From NCBI GenBank assembly GCA_001643675.2, contig LSRY02000066.1, positions 124,001 through 188,000 on the forward strand: a stretch of 64,000 nucleotides of DNA, given 5' to 3'. The notes under the pieces are model-generated. The model saw only the letters and a list, made by a program, of their open reading frames with translations. It searched no databases and was not told where the DNA came from. Source of the DNA: Monocercomonoides exilis. Taxonomy: Eukaryota; Preaxostyla; Oxymonadida; Polymastigidae. Positions 32,907 through 44,508 of this stretch are shown here, one piece after another (position 1 is the stretch's first letter; each line of letters starts with the position of its first letter). The position numbers were made by a program, and so were the translations under genes.

Positions 32907-35900
32907 GGAAGGAGTTGTGGAGACGAGTGTGAAAGCATGGATTGGGGATTTGAGTGTGCGGGTGGGGGATGGAATAGGGGTGTATCAGGCAGTGGTGGTG
33001 TGTCGAAGTGGGGTTCTGAGTATGAGCAAGTGTGGGATGAAGGGAAGCGTTGGTGTGGTTGGGCTGAGCTTTGTGAAAGTGGTTGGAGGGAATGTGGAAA
33101 TATCAGAGATGGGGATATCAGCAATTGAATTTGGGGAAGCATCTACGCTGGTTGCTGGAGGAGGGAGTAGAAGCAAGAGCGAGAGCAAGAGCAGCGATGA
33201 TGGAAGTTGCTGTTTGAAAGTGAATGACTCGGTGTTTGAGCAGATAAGGATGAGAGACTGGAGTGTTGTGAGGTGTGGAGATGGGGCTGATGTGAATATA
33301 AAGAACTGCACATTTACGAGGGTGAGCCGCACAAGCGGAAGCGGAGGGAGTGTTTGTGTAGAGGATGGTCAGAGCACAAGAGAGACAGCTGTTGTTGTTT
33401 CAGAAAGTGAATTTGAGGAGAGTGCTGTTGAGGAGGATGGAGCAGGAGGAGGAGGAATCTGGGGGAGGCTTACTGCAACAAGAAAGGTGGAAGTTGGATC
33501 TTGCACATTGAAGGGGTGCAGAGCACCGAGTGGAGAGAAAAGGGGGTATGGAGGAGGAATGTATCTGGACGTTGTGGAAGCGAGTGCTCCCTTTGTGGTT
33601 GCAGCACCACAGTTCATAGGAGAGAATCCGAATACTGCGAAGGAAGGAAATGATTTGTTTGTTGTGTCACCAAATCTGATGGTGAGCATGAGAAACAGCA
33701 CGCTTCCGTTTGCAGCAGAAATGGAAGGGATGGATTTGGATTCGATTCGAGGATTCAATGGATCTGACAGGAGCGAAAGTATCCCACTGATCTTGTATTT
33801 CAAAGAGGTGGGATCGAAGATATATGTATCAGGGGAGAGAGGAAAGGATATTGCAGTGTGCGGGTTTGATGAGTATCCGTGCAAGAGTGCTGATTATTGT
33901 CTGGTGAGGCTGGAATCAAAGGAAGAGAAACAAGTGGTTGTGAAAGGGGGTGTAACAATGGGAAGGGAAATTGATCTGAGCGATGTGGATATTCGGGGAG
34001 AAGGTGAAAGGAGAGCAGAGATGGATGTGATTGGTGCTGTGGAAAGGGTGAGCGGGAAGATGATGAGATCTCAGAGAGTGACAAGAATTTGCAAGCTGGA
34101 TATTAAGTTGCCTGCTCAACTTGGGAATGAGATGAGTGCTGCCTTCCATTCATGGACTGCGGGAGGAGAGTTGAGGATTGAGAACTGCTTGATGGGAATG
34201 AAAAGTGGAGAGACGGAAAAGATTGGGTATTATTTGATCTGTGCTGAAGGGAAAGTGCTGAGCTTGAATTGGGTGAGGATTGAAGGTATGAAATCATCTC
34301 AGTCGTTATTCAGCGTGAGCTTAATTGCCTTGGATGCAGATGAAGAGAGAGGAAATAGTCGGTCTATTGATATCAGAAACAGCTCATTTACGAGTGTGAC
34401 AATACCTGCAAATGATTGTGCAGCACTTTTTGGATCGAGGATAGGAGTTGGCTTTGAGATGGAAGAATGCAACATTTCTGATGTTGTGTCTGAGGGGAGT
34501 GGTGAAGGAGGGGCAATGAAGTTTGTTGTCGAGGGATCAGGATGGGTTGAAATGATGAGGTGCATGATTGATGGATGCAAGGCAGAGACAACAGGTTTTG
34601 GGAAAGGAGGAGGGATATATGTTGAGTGTGGAAGAGGATTTCCAGTTTCTTTTTCAGAGATAGTGCTTGAGAGTTGTGATGCTTATTGTGGGAAAAACAT
34701 TTTTGTTAAGGGATACAAGTTGTGGAGTGATATTGAGAAATCAAAGTTGAATGTGGAGATACCATTTGAAAAGGAGATGTTGAATGAGTTTGTTGGATAT
34801 GATGAGGAAGAATCAGTGTATATTCCATTGGCAGCGTTTGTGGCTACGTTGGAAGGGAAGGGATATGTGGGAGGAGAAAGTGGGATTGATTATCCGATGT
34901 GCGGGTATGAGTGGTTTGCATGCAAGACAATTGGATATATGGGGGAATGGCGGTTCAGAGGCGAGAAGGCGAATGTATTACTGCAGAATACGTTCAGTTT
35001 CAGAGACCGGATTGTGCTTGATGGACAAAGTTTTGAGATTTGTGCTCAAAATGAGGGAGGCGAAGTGAGAGTTGAAGGAGGAGGCGGTGGAGAAGGAAGT
35101 GGGCTGATTGAAATTCAGGGCAATGTGCAGCTGGAAAAGATGACTCTCGTGCTTCCATCGGTGTTTGAGCCTTTATCGAGGGAGTGCTTGTTTTTGAGCA
35201 AGTCAGCATCTCTGACGCTTGAAGAGATGGAGATAAAGATGGAGGCTTCTGGACAGGGATGCAGATATTGGATGGTGAAGAGTATGGGAGGGAGTGTGAA
35301 AGTAAGAGGGATGGTGATGAGAAGGACTGAGTTTACTGGGGCAGGAGTGATCGAGATGAGTGGAGCAGAGGTTCTTGGAAATGTGAATGGGCTTGTGATG
35401 GAAGAAATAAAGATGAAAGGTGTGGGAGGGCTGGTGGTGATAAAAGGTGGTGCGAAAGTGGAAGTGATGAACTCTTCTGTGAAGGAGGCTACGTTTGAAA
35501 ACCATTGTGGAATGAGCTTGGAAAGAGGAAGTGGATTGGTGATGACAGGGTGCAACATGAGTAGAGTCAAGAGAGAGGGTGGAGATGGAGGAGGGGTGGC
35601 TGGAGTGGTTGGAAGCTGGCAAAGAGTGGAGATGAAGGGATGTGAACTCAAGACGATGGGATGCTCTTCATCTGGATCTGGGGGAGGAAGCGTGAAGATG
35701 GTTGTGGAAAAAGGAGGAGAGTTTGTGTTTGACTCAAACGAGGTGCGTGAGAGCAAGGTTCCAGCACTTGAAGGAAATGGAGGAGGGGTGCATCTGACAC
35801 TGGAAGGCAAGGATCTGAAATATTCGATGAAGGGATTGATGCTTGAAGAGAACGATGCACAATATGGGAAGGATGTGTATCTTGTTTGTCCATCACCGAG

Positions 35901-38517
35901 AGAAATGGTTGATCCTCTGTTGTGGAGCGGGAGCGCATCAAAGGAAGAAGAGGAGAGACGAAAGTGGGTAGTGGATCCAGGGGATGAACGGATGAACATG
36001 ACTCTGTTGAGATTTCTGTTTCCGCTTGATGAGGATATTATTTATGTGGATGAAGAATTGGGAAGAGAGGTTGATGGATGCGGATCGAGTGTGAACCCCT
36101 GCAACGAACTGGGATATGGATATGGGAAGCTGGGAGATGCGAAAACAATCCTGCACGTCCAGAACAAGGCGAAACTTGTGAGCTTGATTGAGAGAGCAGA
36201 TGCAAAGTTGACTATTCGAGGGGAAGAGTTGAAATCTGAGCTTATTGTTGAAGAAGCAGGGCGTGTGGTGCTTAAATCTGGAACACAGTCAACGTGGTTG
36301 ACTTTCCAGAACATTATGTTCACATTGCATGGAAGTGGAGGAAAATACAATGATGTGATTGTGGGAAATGTGGGGAGAGTGTGGATCGTGGGATGTGAAT
36401 TTGGGAGCAAGAATGGAACTCAAGCTGAGTGTTCGAGGTGGATTGTTTGTGGGGGAGGGAGCAGTGTGCAGATAGAGAACTCGACTGTGGGAGCGATTGA
36501 GTTTGTTGGAAGAGGAGGACTGTGCAAGATAACATCGGGAAGTGTGGTGATGGTGGGATGTTTCGTAGAAGATGTGAAGGGTGAAGAGAACAGTATGATT
36601 TTGTGCGAAGAAGGAGCAAGCGTGTGCGTGAATAGAACAACGATAACAAGATGTGAAATGGGGAGCGGAGGGATGATAGAGGCAAGAAACGCATCTACTG
36701 TGGAAATTTTGGAAGGAACAAAATTTGAAGGATGCTCATCTGATTCAGGAGATGGAGCATGCCTTCACTGTGAGGTTGTGGGGAGCAGGAGAGTTGCAAT
36801 AAAGAATGCAGGATTTAAAAGGTGCTTTGTGGATGAAAGATGTGGAAGAGGAGGAGGAATTTATCTGAGGTTGAAGGAAGATGTAGAGAGTGACATAGAA
36901 CTGTCTGGTCTCGAATTTGGAGAGAACATGGCATTTGCAGGAAGAGATGCGTTTGTGGAGTGCGAAGAGCTGAACAAGTCAATGAAAAAGGAGAGGCTGC
37001 AGATTGAGATGTTTGATGCAGATGGGAGGCAGATTGCGTTTATGGAAGGAACCGAGAAGGGAGCATTTGACGGGCATGTGGTGGATCTTGGAATGTTTTT
37101 ATTTGAGTATTGCTCAGAAACAGTTGCCGTGTGTAGTCAGACAGGCATTGATATTGTAGGGTGTGGAAGAGCAGAGATGCCATGCAACACTTTCTGGTCT
37201 GGGTTTCAGCATGTGAATTGGTCAGCTTCAGGGATGAAGCAGATGGTACTTGAGGGGACAATGAGTGTCCGCGACACGTTTTGTGTGTCTTTGCTGAGAA
37301 TCGTTTCGTCAAGCGATGAAAAAAACTGTGTTATCCACTTTGAGGCAGATCTGGAGACAGCCAAGGGAGATGAAGTATTTTTGGCATCAGCAGATGTTTC
37401 TTTCAGCGGCATTTCATTTGTTATTCCCTCGGCATTTGCACCAGAGAGATTCTGCTTGGTTTTACTGGATCCAAATGCAGAATCCTTTGCAGAGTTTAGT
37501 TTCACAAACTGTTCATTCCAGTGTGTTGAATCCGTGAATGCAAATTTAGCAATTGGGTATTGCTTGATTGAAGCAAAAGGAGGGATGGTTGGGATAGAGA
37601 ACTGCACATTTGGAAACTTTTTATTTAGCACACCTCCACTCGTATTTTTGTCAACCGCAACCATCGATGGATGCACATTTGAGTCGATGGAAACACCAAA
37701 TAGCAAACGTGGAGGAGCAATAAAAGTGAATTTTGGTTCAAATGATCAGCTCATCGTAAAGAAGACGAAATTGATAGGATGTGGATGTTCAATAGAGAAA
37801 GGAAAGGGAGGAGGAATGTATGTGGACTGCGCGAAATCAACAGCTGATGAGCCATTTGTGCTTGAAAACATGATATTTGAGAAGAACAAGGCGTTTGCAG
37901 GAGAAAACGTTTTTGTTGTGAGTTCGTGTTTGAACAGTTCAGTAACAGAGCATTCGTTTCTGTTTAGCTATGAGCAAATGAGCACCAATGGAAAGGAGTT
38001 TATGGGGAGTGATGATCAGTTTGTCGATACAGATCTGCTGCGTTTCTTGGTGTTGTACAAGAGCAGTGCGATCCATGTGTCATCGAGTGGAGCAGATGTG
38101 AAGCGCTGTGGAAGTGAGGCTGAACCATGCCAGTCATTCTGGAGCGGGATGAGTAATATTGAGAGAAATGAAAGTGGGATGGAGATTGTTATTTGTGGAG
38201 AAACAACAGTTGCTGACGAATATGATGTTTTAATGCTCAGGATTGGATCATATGGAAGTGATGCAGGAGAACAATTGAAAGGGAAAATGATAATTGTCGG
38301 AAAACAGAGTGGCAGGACAGGAGCGTATTTTGTGAACAGAGAAAGATTGGAAGTGGAATTGATTCACTTTGTGATAAGAGCGCAATTTGACAGTTTGTCA
38401 AACTATGTGATTGTGAACGAGGAAGGGAGATTAGAAGTAAAGAAGTGTGGAGTTGAGATGAGGGATGTGAACGGTGAGGCGGCTGGATGCAGTTTTGCGG
38501 AGATGAGGAAGGGATAA
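32891..38517 (+). CDS. Giant Pmp-like receptor gene, segment 2: beta-helix modules
   Basis: This phase continues the ectodomain of segment 1 after the 16-bp repeat and ends at a TAA (38515-38517). It holds most of the modules. Each begins with a short block containing C-G-x(3-5)-P/A-C: VCGFDEYPCKSA (about 33858), MCGYEWFACKTI (about 34900), GCGSSVNPCNEL (about 36080), GCGRAEMPCNTF (about 37160) and RCGSEAEPCQSF (about 38104). Each also carries GGG-aromatic rungs (RGYGGGMYLDV, GKGGGIYVEC, GNGGGVHLTL, GRGGGIYLRL, GKGGGMYVDC) followed by FxxN-like blocks (LEENDAQYGKD, FGENMAFAGRD, FEKNKAFAGEN). The GGx and FxxN pairing is the hallmark of Pmp-type beta-helix adhesins. No transmembrane segment is present here. 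The frame continues without shift into segment 3. Confidence 0.75.
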
Positions 38518-41500
38518 TTGAATGTGGAAAGTTTGGAAATGGAAGCATCGGTGATCGAAAAGAGTGTATTTGTGATTTTTGAAGAGTGCCAATGTAAGTG
38601 CGAAGGGTTGAGCCTTCTTGCAACAGAGATAAGGAGAGGGTGTCTGTTTGAGATTGCTGATGGGTTGGGCAGAGCAAACGAAAGAGGCAAACTGGAATTG
38701 AATGAATCTTCGTTGAGCATGATATCGAGAGGAGACAATGGAGGAAGCGTTATCCGTGTTGGTGCAACAGGAGGAGGAGCAGGAGAGGAGAATGTAAATG
38801 GGGTGAATGTGGAAGTGAGTGGATGCGAATTTGTTGATTGCAAGGCAGAAGCAAGCATGGGTGGGGGAGTGATGTTTGTGTGGCTGAGGGATGGAGGAGC
38901 GCTGAGAGTGAGAGACACAACAATGATGAGGTGCAGCTGTTCGAATCAGGGGAGAGGAGGAGGGGTGTATATTGGAACAGATTTAGGAGGGAAGCTGGAC
39001 TTTGTGTTTGAGAGGATGGTGTTGAAGGGGAACACGGCTGGGGTGGGGAATGATATATATGTGCGGTGTGTGAACATCAGTCAGCAGATCAATGAGACTC
39101 AGTTCAGATTCTCTCTGAGAGAGAGCGATTACTCGAGAAGGAATGCGATCTTCGGATGCGACACGACAGACCATGTGCTGGACACGGATCTGATGGATTT
39201 CATCACGATATATGAGAGCGACATGATTGTGGTGTCTTTGTTGGAGGAAAAAAAAGGGAAGGATGCTCGACAGTGTGGAACAGCAAAATTGCCGTGTGTG
39301 AGTGTGGGATATGGAGTGCAGCATCTGACGAATGAGTTGATGAGTGTGATGCTTGTTGATGAGGTATCAGTGATAGAGGGAGAAGTGAATCTGAAGAACA
39401 TGACTCTTGAATCGCGATCAAAGAGCACAGCAAGAGTGGAGGTGGTGAATGGGATGGAGCAGACAAGGGAGTGTGTGATTGAGGTTACAGAGCATGTGGT
39501 TCTGTCATTGGTGAGATTTGAATATGGAGAAGAGATCTCGAATGGGTACTCTGCGTTTATATCTGTTGTGAATGACAGTGTGAGTGTGGAAAATTGTGTC
39601 TTTGGAGTGTTGGAAGCTTCGGCAATATTGTGTGTTGTTCCATTCTGCTTAATCCATATAACAACAGGAGAAGGATTCATCGGTGGATGCAGTATTTGTG
39701 GGCTGTCATTTTCTGAAGCAATATTTGAAATTGAGCACAGTTCATTCACAATTTCATCTTGCGATTTCACAGAAATGGAATGCAGGAATTATGTTGTGAG
39801 GCAATGCAAGGGGAATCTGGCTGTGAGGAACAGCTCGATATCGATAAAGGATGAAGAAGGAACTTGTGAGGCGGGAGTGAGTTGTTCATCAGTTTCGTCA
39901 GTTCAGATGGAGTCATGCAAGATTAGACGGAGATCCGTGGAGAATGAGAAGGGGAGTGTTGTGACTCTGGTGAAGTGTGGAAATGTGAAGATTGATTCGT
40001 GTTCATTTCTGGAAAGCACAACTGCAAGTGAAAAGGAGAATGGTTTCAAGGAAGATGCAGACATCTGCATGTGGAATGGCTCCATTGTCAGTGTTGATAA
40101 TTGTGAGGTGTTGATGAAGGATACAACAATTTCCAATTCATCAGAAGGTGGAATAACAATGAGTGGAGGAATTGCGAATATTGAGAAAGGAGAGTTTTTG
40201 AATAACAATCCATCAATTGAAGGATATACATCATTGAGAAGAAACATCATATGTTCGGATTGTGGAACATTGAATATTTTGAGTTTGAAAGGAGGAGATG
40301 GAGTTTTGCCAAACACATCACTCTGGATGTTGGATGATGGGTGCAGTTTTGAAGGGATTGCTTCAGAGAGATCGTCACCTTTGTTTATTCCTGTATTGGA
40401 GAGTGTGTCAAGTGAGGAAGATGAAGGAGAGATGAAGCTGACATTCACTGGGTCTCTGCTTCTGCCGTGCAACTTGTCATTTAAGATAACATCGAAAGTG
40501 GGAGATGTGGATGTGATTGACAGATACACGTTTTGTTCAGATGAGCATGGAAATGAGAGCAGTGCAGTTGGAAGGATTCCATCAAATGTGGTGAAATCAG
40601 CTGCAGAGGAAGCAGAGGTGTCAGCGTGCATCTTGCTTGGAAAGGCAGATTCTCCTTCGTCAACGCAATCTTTCATTCTTAAGAACAGAAGTGAGCCCAA
40701 GGCAAATAGAGATGAAAGGATTGTTGAAGGAAAAAACGAAGGAAAATCATGGGCTTTTATAATTGCAATTATATTTGTTGTTTTGTTTTTGATTGCACTT
40801 ATTGTTTCCATTGCTGTGACAATTAGATGGAAGAAGGCAAAGGATGAGAACAAAGACCTGAGAGAGATAGTGAATGATAACATCAGAAAGGATCCGAAGG
40901 CATTTGAGATGGTGACGATGGAAATGTCACCTGAGGCACAATGGAGAAGAGCTGAGAGAGAGGCAGAGAAGAAGAATGAGGAGAGGATGAAGAAGAGGAT
41001 GTATGATAAGACACTGGAACATTCAGAGTCATCAGAACATCTTCTATCTGAGAGTGGATCGACTGAATACATCCTGGGAAGAGACTCAGACAAGATCCCT
41101 CAATGGGTTCTGGAGAAGGTTGAAGAAGATGATATTTCAAGGAAGCGTACTCCTTCACCATCCATCTCATCCACCTCAACCACTTCAACGACTGATTCAG
41201 ATTCAACATTTGTTCGTGGAGAGGATCCGTGTCCAACCACCTCGTCGATGTCGAATCTTGTCGATGCAATTGCCTGTTCATCGCCTCACGAAAAATTGAT
41301 TGTGGACTTGAGGGATTCTTTGTTCATGTTGTTGCATGGGATGAATAAGACAAAGGAAATGGCGATTGGTACTCTGCAAGAGAGGGAGCAGACAGCATCC
41401 CAAATCCTGTTCTGGGTGGCTAATCTCGCACTCCATTCATTTGATGAGATGGAAAACCCGCTTCAATCGCTGGCCAATCTGAGTCCACTCATTGTCCTAT

Positions 41501-42060
41501 TCTCTGAACATATGGTTATTTGTGTTGCAATTCTCTCCGACTGCTCTTCTTCAGGTTCAGACACTTCTTCCATCTCTTCATCAACTGTTGTTACATCCTC
41601 AAGTGATGATGATAACCGAGATTCTCTGCCATCATCAGCGTTTGAAGATGAAGAGGATAACAGGAATGAGTGTTTGAGGTGGAAGGCACCAGAGCTGTTG
41701 AATGGCACAAAGAATAATGCGACGAAGAAAACGGTTGTGTTCTCGATTGGGATGATGTTGTGGGAGTGTCTGACACTCAAAGTTCCGTTTGGGGAGTATG
41801 AGGCGGAGGTGGCAGGACAGAAGATAGTGAATGGGGAAAGACCGTGTGGAGGGGAGAGTGAGGCAAGTGGGATGCATGAGATGGTGAAGGGATGCTGGAG
41901 GGCAGAACGTGGGGAAAGGGTGACATTGATGTGGGTGAAGCGGGAATTGTTTGGGCATTTCCCAGGAGAAGCAGCGGTGATGACGATGACGGATGCAGTG
42001 CTATATGAGGAGAGCAAAGATAACATCTCAAGCTGCGAGAGTCTTGTGGAATATTTTTAA
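38518..42060 (+). CDS. Giant Pmp-like receptor gene, segment 3: last module, membrane span, degenerate kinase lobe
   Basis: Starts at the codon after the TAA at 38515 and continues the ectodomain in the same frame, including a last full module (QCGTAKLPCVSV, GRGGGVYIGT) and a juxtamembrane region. At about 40747-40830 SWAFIIAIIFVVLFLIALI begins a single membrane span, followed by basic RWKKAKDENK. The cytosolic part of about 400 residues has a Ser-rich linker, then helices resembling the kinase C-lobe, RWKAPELL (an APE-like site), VVFSIGMMLWECLTLKVPFG (helix F region) and GERVTLMWVKREL. No glycine loop, catalytic Lys, HRD or DFG can be found, so it is a pseudokinase at best. It ends TAA, with TGA four codons later. 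Topology: type I, ectodomain outside. If the two breaks are artefacts, the whole protein is about 4040 residues. Confidence 0.75.
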   Translation: MNVESLEMEASVIEKSVFVIFEECQCKCEGLSLLATEIRRGCLFEIADGLGRANERGKLELNESSLSMISRGDNGGSVIRVGATGGGAGEENVNGVNVEVSGCEFVDCKAEASMGGGVMFVWLRDGGALRVRDTTMMRCSCSNQGRGGGVYIGTDLGGKLDFVFERMVLKGNTAGVGNDIYVRCVNISQQINETQFRFSLRESDYSRRNAIFGCDTTDHVLDTDLMDFITIYESDMIVVSLLEEKKGKDARQCGTAKLPCVSVGYGVQHLTNELMSVMLVDEVSVIEGEVNLKNMTLESRSKSTARVEVVNGMEQTRECVIEVTEHVVLSLVRFEYGEEISNGYSAFISVVNDSVSVENCVFGVLEASAILCVVPFCLIHITTGEGFIGGCSICGLSFSEAIFEIEHSSFTISSCDFTEMECRNYVVRQCKGNLAVRNSSISIKDEEGTCEAGVSCSSVSSVQMESCKIRRRSVENEKGSVVTLVKCGNVKIDSCSFLESTTASEKENGFKEDADICMWNGSIVSVDNCEVLMKDTTISNSSEGGITMSGGIANIEKGEFLNNNPSIEGYTSLRRNIICSDCGTLNILSLKGGDGVLPNTSLWMLDDGCSFEGIASERSSPLFIPVLESVSSEEDEGEMKLTFTGSLLLPCNLSFKITSKVGDVDVIDRYTFCSDEHGNESSAVGRIPSNVVKSAAEEAEVSACILLGKADSPSSTQSFILKNRSEPKANRDERIVEGKNEGKSWAFIIAIIFVVLFLIALIVSIAVTIRWKKAKDENKDLREIVNDNIRKDPKAFEMVTMEMSPEAQWRRAEREAEKKNEERMKKRMYDKTLEHSESSEHLLSESGSTEYILGRDSDKIPQWVLEKVEEDDISRKRTPSPSISSTSTTSTTDSDSTFVRGEDPCPTTSSMSNLVDAIACSSPHEKLIVDLRDSLFMLLHGMNKTKEMAIGTLQEREQTASQILFWVANLALHSFDEMENPLQSLANLSPLIVLFSEHMVICVAILSDCSSSGSDTSSISSSTVVTSSSDDDNRDSLPSSAFEDEEDNRNECLRWKAPELLNGTKNNATKKTVVFSIGMMLWECLTLKVPFGEYEAEVAGQKIVNGERPCGGESEASGMHEMVKGCWRAERGERVTLMWVKRELFGHFPGEAAVMTMTDAVLYEESKDNISSCESLVEYF

Positions 42061-43053
42061 AGAAGCAGATGAGGAAATATCCAGAAAAGGAATTCAAAAC
42101 AAATTGTGAATCTGCTTCTGAAAGATTGAATATTTAAATGCAAAGCAGGTGGAAGAAAAAAAGACAATCATTATTCATTGCGGATCATAGACAGGACAAG
42201 AATGGATTGAAATATGCATTTGTGTTCATCGGGTAAAATTATTGAAAATTTTGTCTTTTTCTGTTTTATTTGTTGAAAATTTGAGGCAGTTAACTTCAAT
42301 AAAATGGTGATAGATTTTGAAAAGGAGCGTTGGATTCAATGAAGAGTTTGATGAAATTGCGAAATGATTGAATTTTCTTTTTCAAGTAATGTTAATATTT
42401 TTTTTAGTGAAAATACTTTTTCAATGAGAGAGTGTTGTGATTGATGGATGCAATAAACGATAAAAAAGAATATGTTTTAAGAGCTTTAGGCAAAAGGATC
42501 ATTTGAGTGAAATGTGGAGTATTTTGTTTTGTTGCACAAGCTTTTGTATGTATTCAAAATATCATTTGATTTCAAATATTTATCTCACAATTAAATATGT
42601 TTTTAAACTTCGTATTTTGTTATAAAGAAACTTTCTTGTTATTTTGTTTTTATAAATGTTTATGTTAATACATATATTTATTTATGCATTTATATATGTT
42701 TTTTCATTTCGATTGATTTTGTTATTTGCATTTGAATTAAATTATTTCCGAAATGATGTGGGACGAAATTTTTTTCTTTATGAATTTTGTTTCACTCCGT
42801 TTTCACTTTTATTTTTCCCAATTTTACTTATTTTTCGGAATATTCTGTATTTTTATGTCATATTTATTGTGATTTGATTTCAGAAAAAATTTGTAACAAA
42901 TCGTTGAATTTTTCAAAATTCAAAAAATTTGCCTCAAATACTTATTTATAAATTTTTATTCGCTTTTAATATTTCAAAAAAGACAAATAAGTGGAAATAA
43001 TATATATAATCAAAAATTGTAAAACAAAAAGTTATTTCTTTAATTATTCACAA
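42061..43053. other. Convergent intergenic region
   Basis: About 1 kb between the 3' ends of the giant receptor gene and RABL2. AT-rich, with several T-rich runs. I see no gene, RNA or repeat. The long distance for two 3' ends leaves room for an undetected RNA gene. Confidence 0.5.
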
Positions 43054-44508
43054 TTAATATTTCTTTTTTGGAGGAGGAGGCGGAGGAGGAGGTGCTTGTC
43101 TAACTGTCGAAGTATTATCAGGCGATGCTGATGAAGGCAGGGAACTTCTGGTTGATTGAGATATGGATGCTGTGATTGGATGCTTTTGTGCTTCTGAAGT
43201 CTTCTGAAACTCAGAAGAAAAAGTGGATGACTCAGATGGAGTTGAAGATGAGGATGTAAATGTGGATGAATCAGCAGAGTCGATTGAATTTGTGGGTGTG
43301 GGTGTGGATGGAAATGAAGGTGACATGGAAATGCTGTATGTCTGAGGCGATGGAGCTGGTCGAGGCAGCAAATCGGGATTGGCAGACTAGAAATTGTATG
43401 AAATGATGATAACATTAAAAAAATTCGAATTAGTAGGATAGAGTATTAATAATATTAGTAATGACAAACTCTATTTTCTTCGAGAAGTCTCATGAGCTCA
43501 CCCATAAAAGGATCAGTCGGGTTTTTCATCGTTCTGTATCCCAGATTAATGGCATCAGTAAATAGCTGCGAAATCATATTCCAACATAAGCACACATAAA
43601 TCCATTTGAATTATATAAAGCAGAAAAATACGTCAAATTGTTGTGAAAGAAAAAAACATCGTTATTTGTGTTAATTATCTCGTTTTTGTAAATAGCACAT
43701 ACCTTTACGACATTCACTCCAGTGGATGCTGAACAGTAATACAACGGAAGTCCATGCTTTTTGGCGAATGCAAATTCCTTTGTTGTTGCAGAAGGATCAA
43801 CTTAAAGAAAATAAAAATTATGATTCTATGATTTTCAAAAGCTCAAGTTAAACCATCAATTTTATTTGCAACTACAACAGATGGAATATTTGGACTGTAT
43901 TTTTGGAGTTCATCCCACCATTTTTGCATGTTTGTGTAGGTAATTTTTCTTGTAACATCAAAACACTAAAACAAGTTTAAATCATCTCAAAACAAATTAT
44001 ATTGCAAACCAATATGCACGAATGTGCTCCATAATAATAGCTTTGATGCTAAAATCGCGAATTTTAGATTTAAAACATAAATTTCGTTTTTAATCATTTT
44101 AAATATTTAAATGTTGTATACTATTTCTTCAAAAATATCTTGACCAGCTGTATCCCAAAACTCCACTTTCACTTCTCCAACATCCTGCAAATGTGCAGTG
44201 TAAGGAAAAATTGTTAGGGCATAAGTTGAAAGTTGTTGCTTATGACTTTATCATAAAATATTTATAAAATTTCAATATGCAGAAGTATATTTGTTTCATG
44301 CATTTATAAATGTGCAAAAGTTAAATAACAGAATGTAAAATAATCAAAAAGATATAACAATTTGCTAATCATCATTAATTTCACACAATTTGTCAAGAAG
44401 AAATCTTTCCATCAATTTTGTCTTACCAACTGCGGAATCTCCAAGAATTATAACCTTTATTGCTGATCCACTAGCTGAAATATGTTCGTCATTACTCTCA
44501 TCCGACAT
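43054..44508 (-). CDS. RABL2: RABL2-type small GTPase with Ser/Thr/Pro-rich tail
   Basis: Seven exons on the minus strand: 44508-44387, 44245-44122, 44048-44010, 43965-43854, 43800-43703, 43565-43470 and 43386-43054 (307 residues; phases 2, 0, 0, 1, 0, 0). G1 is GDSAVGKT (23-30), then LMERFLLDKF and QQLSTYALT in the switch I region, a block typical of RABL2. G3 is WDTAGQ (71-76), G4 NKID (129-132) and G5 SAS (156-158). GLPLYYCSASTGVNVVKLF also matches the family. RABL2 binds the IFT-B complex and controls ciliary entry, so it fits a flagellated cell. The GTPase core is full length. The last 110 residues form a Ser/Thr/Pro-rich tail ending in eight Pro and KKKY, with no prenylation Cys. An upstream in-frame ATG at 44577 is an alternative start; 44508 is preferred because the residues between do not look conserved. 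It ends TAA. Confidence 0.92.

Larger units (their letters stand above)
31609..39318 (+). repeat. Eight-copy protein module array, about 1.0-1.2 kb each
   Basis: Module starts, recognised by a hydrophobic strand followed by a Gly/Asp-rich turn and C-G-x(3-5)-P/A-C, fall near 31609, 32656, 33823, 34864, 36039, 37124, 38071 and 39229. Spacing is 0.95-1.18 kb (about 315-390 residues). The copies are diverged at nucleotide level, which points to old duplications rather than recent ones. Confidence 0.7.

Noticed and set aside
32875..33128. Extension of the first giant-gene frame beyond the 16-bp repeat to TGA at 33126
   Set aside because: The translation becomes Trp/Gly-rich without rungs, while the shifted frame keeps the module pattern.
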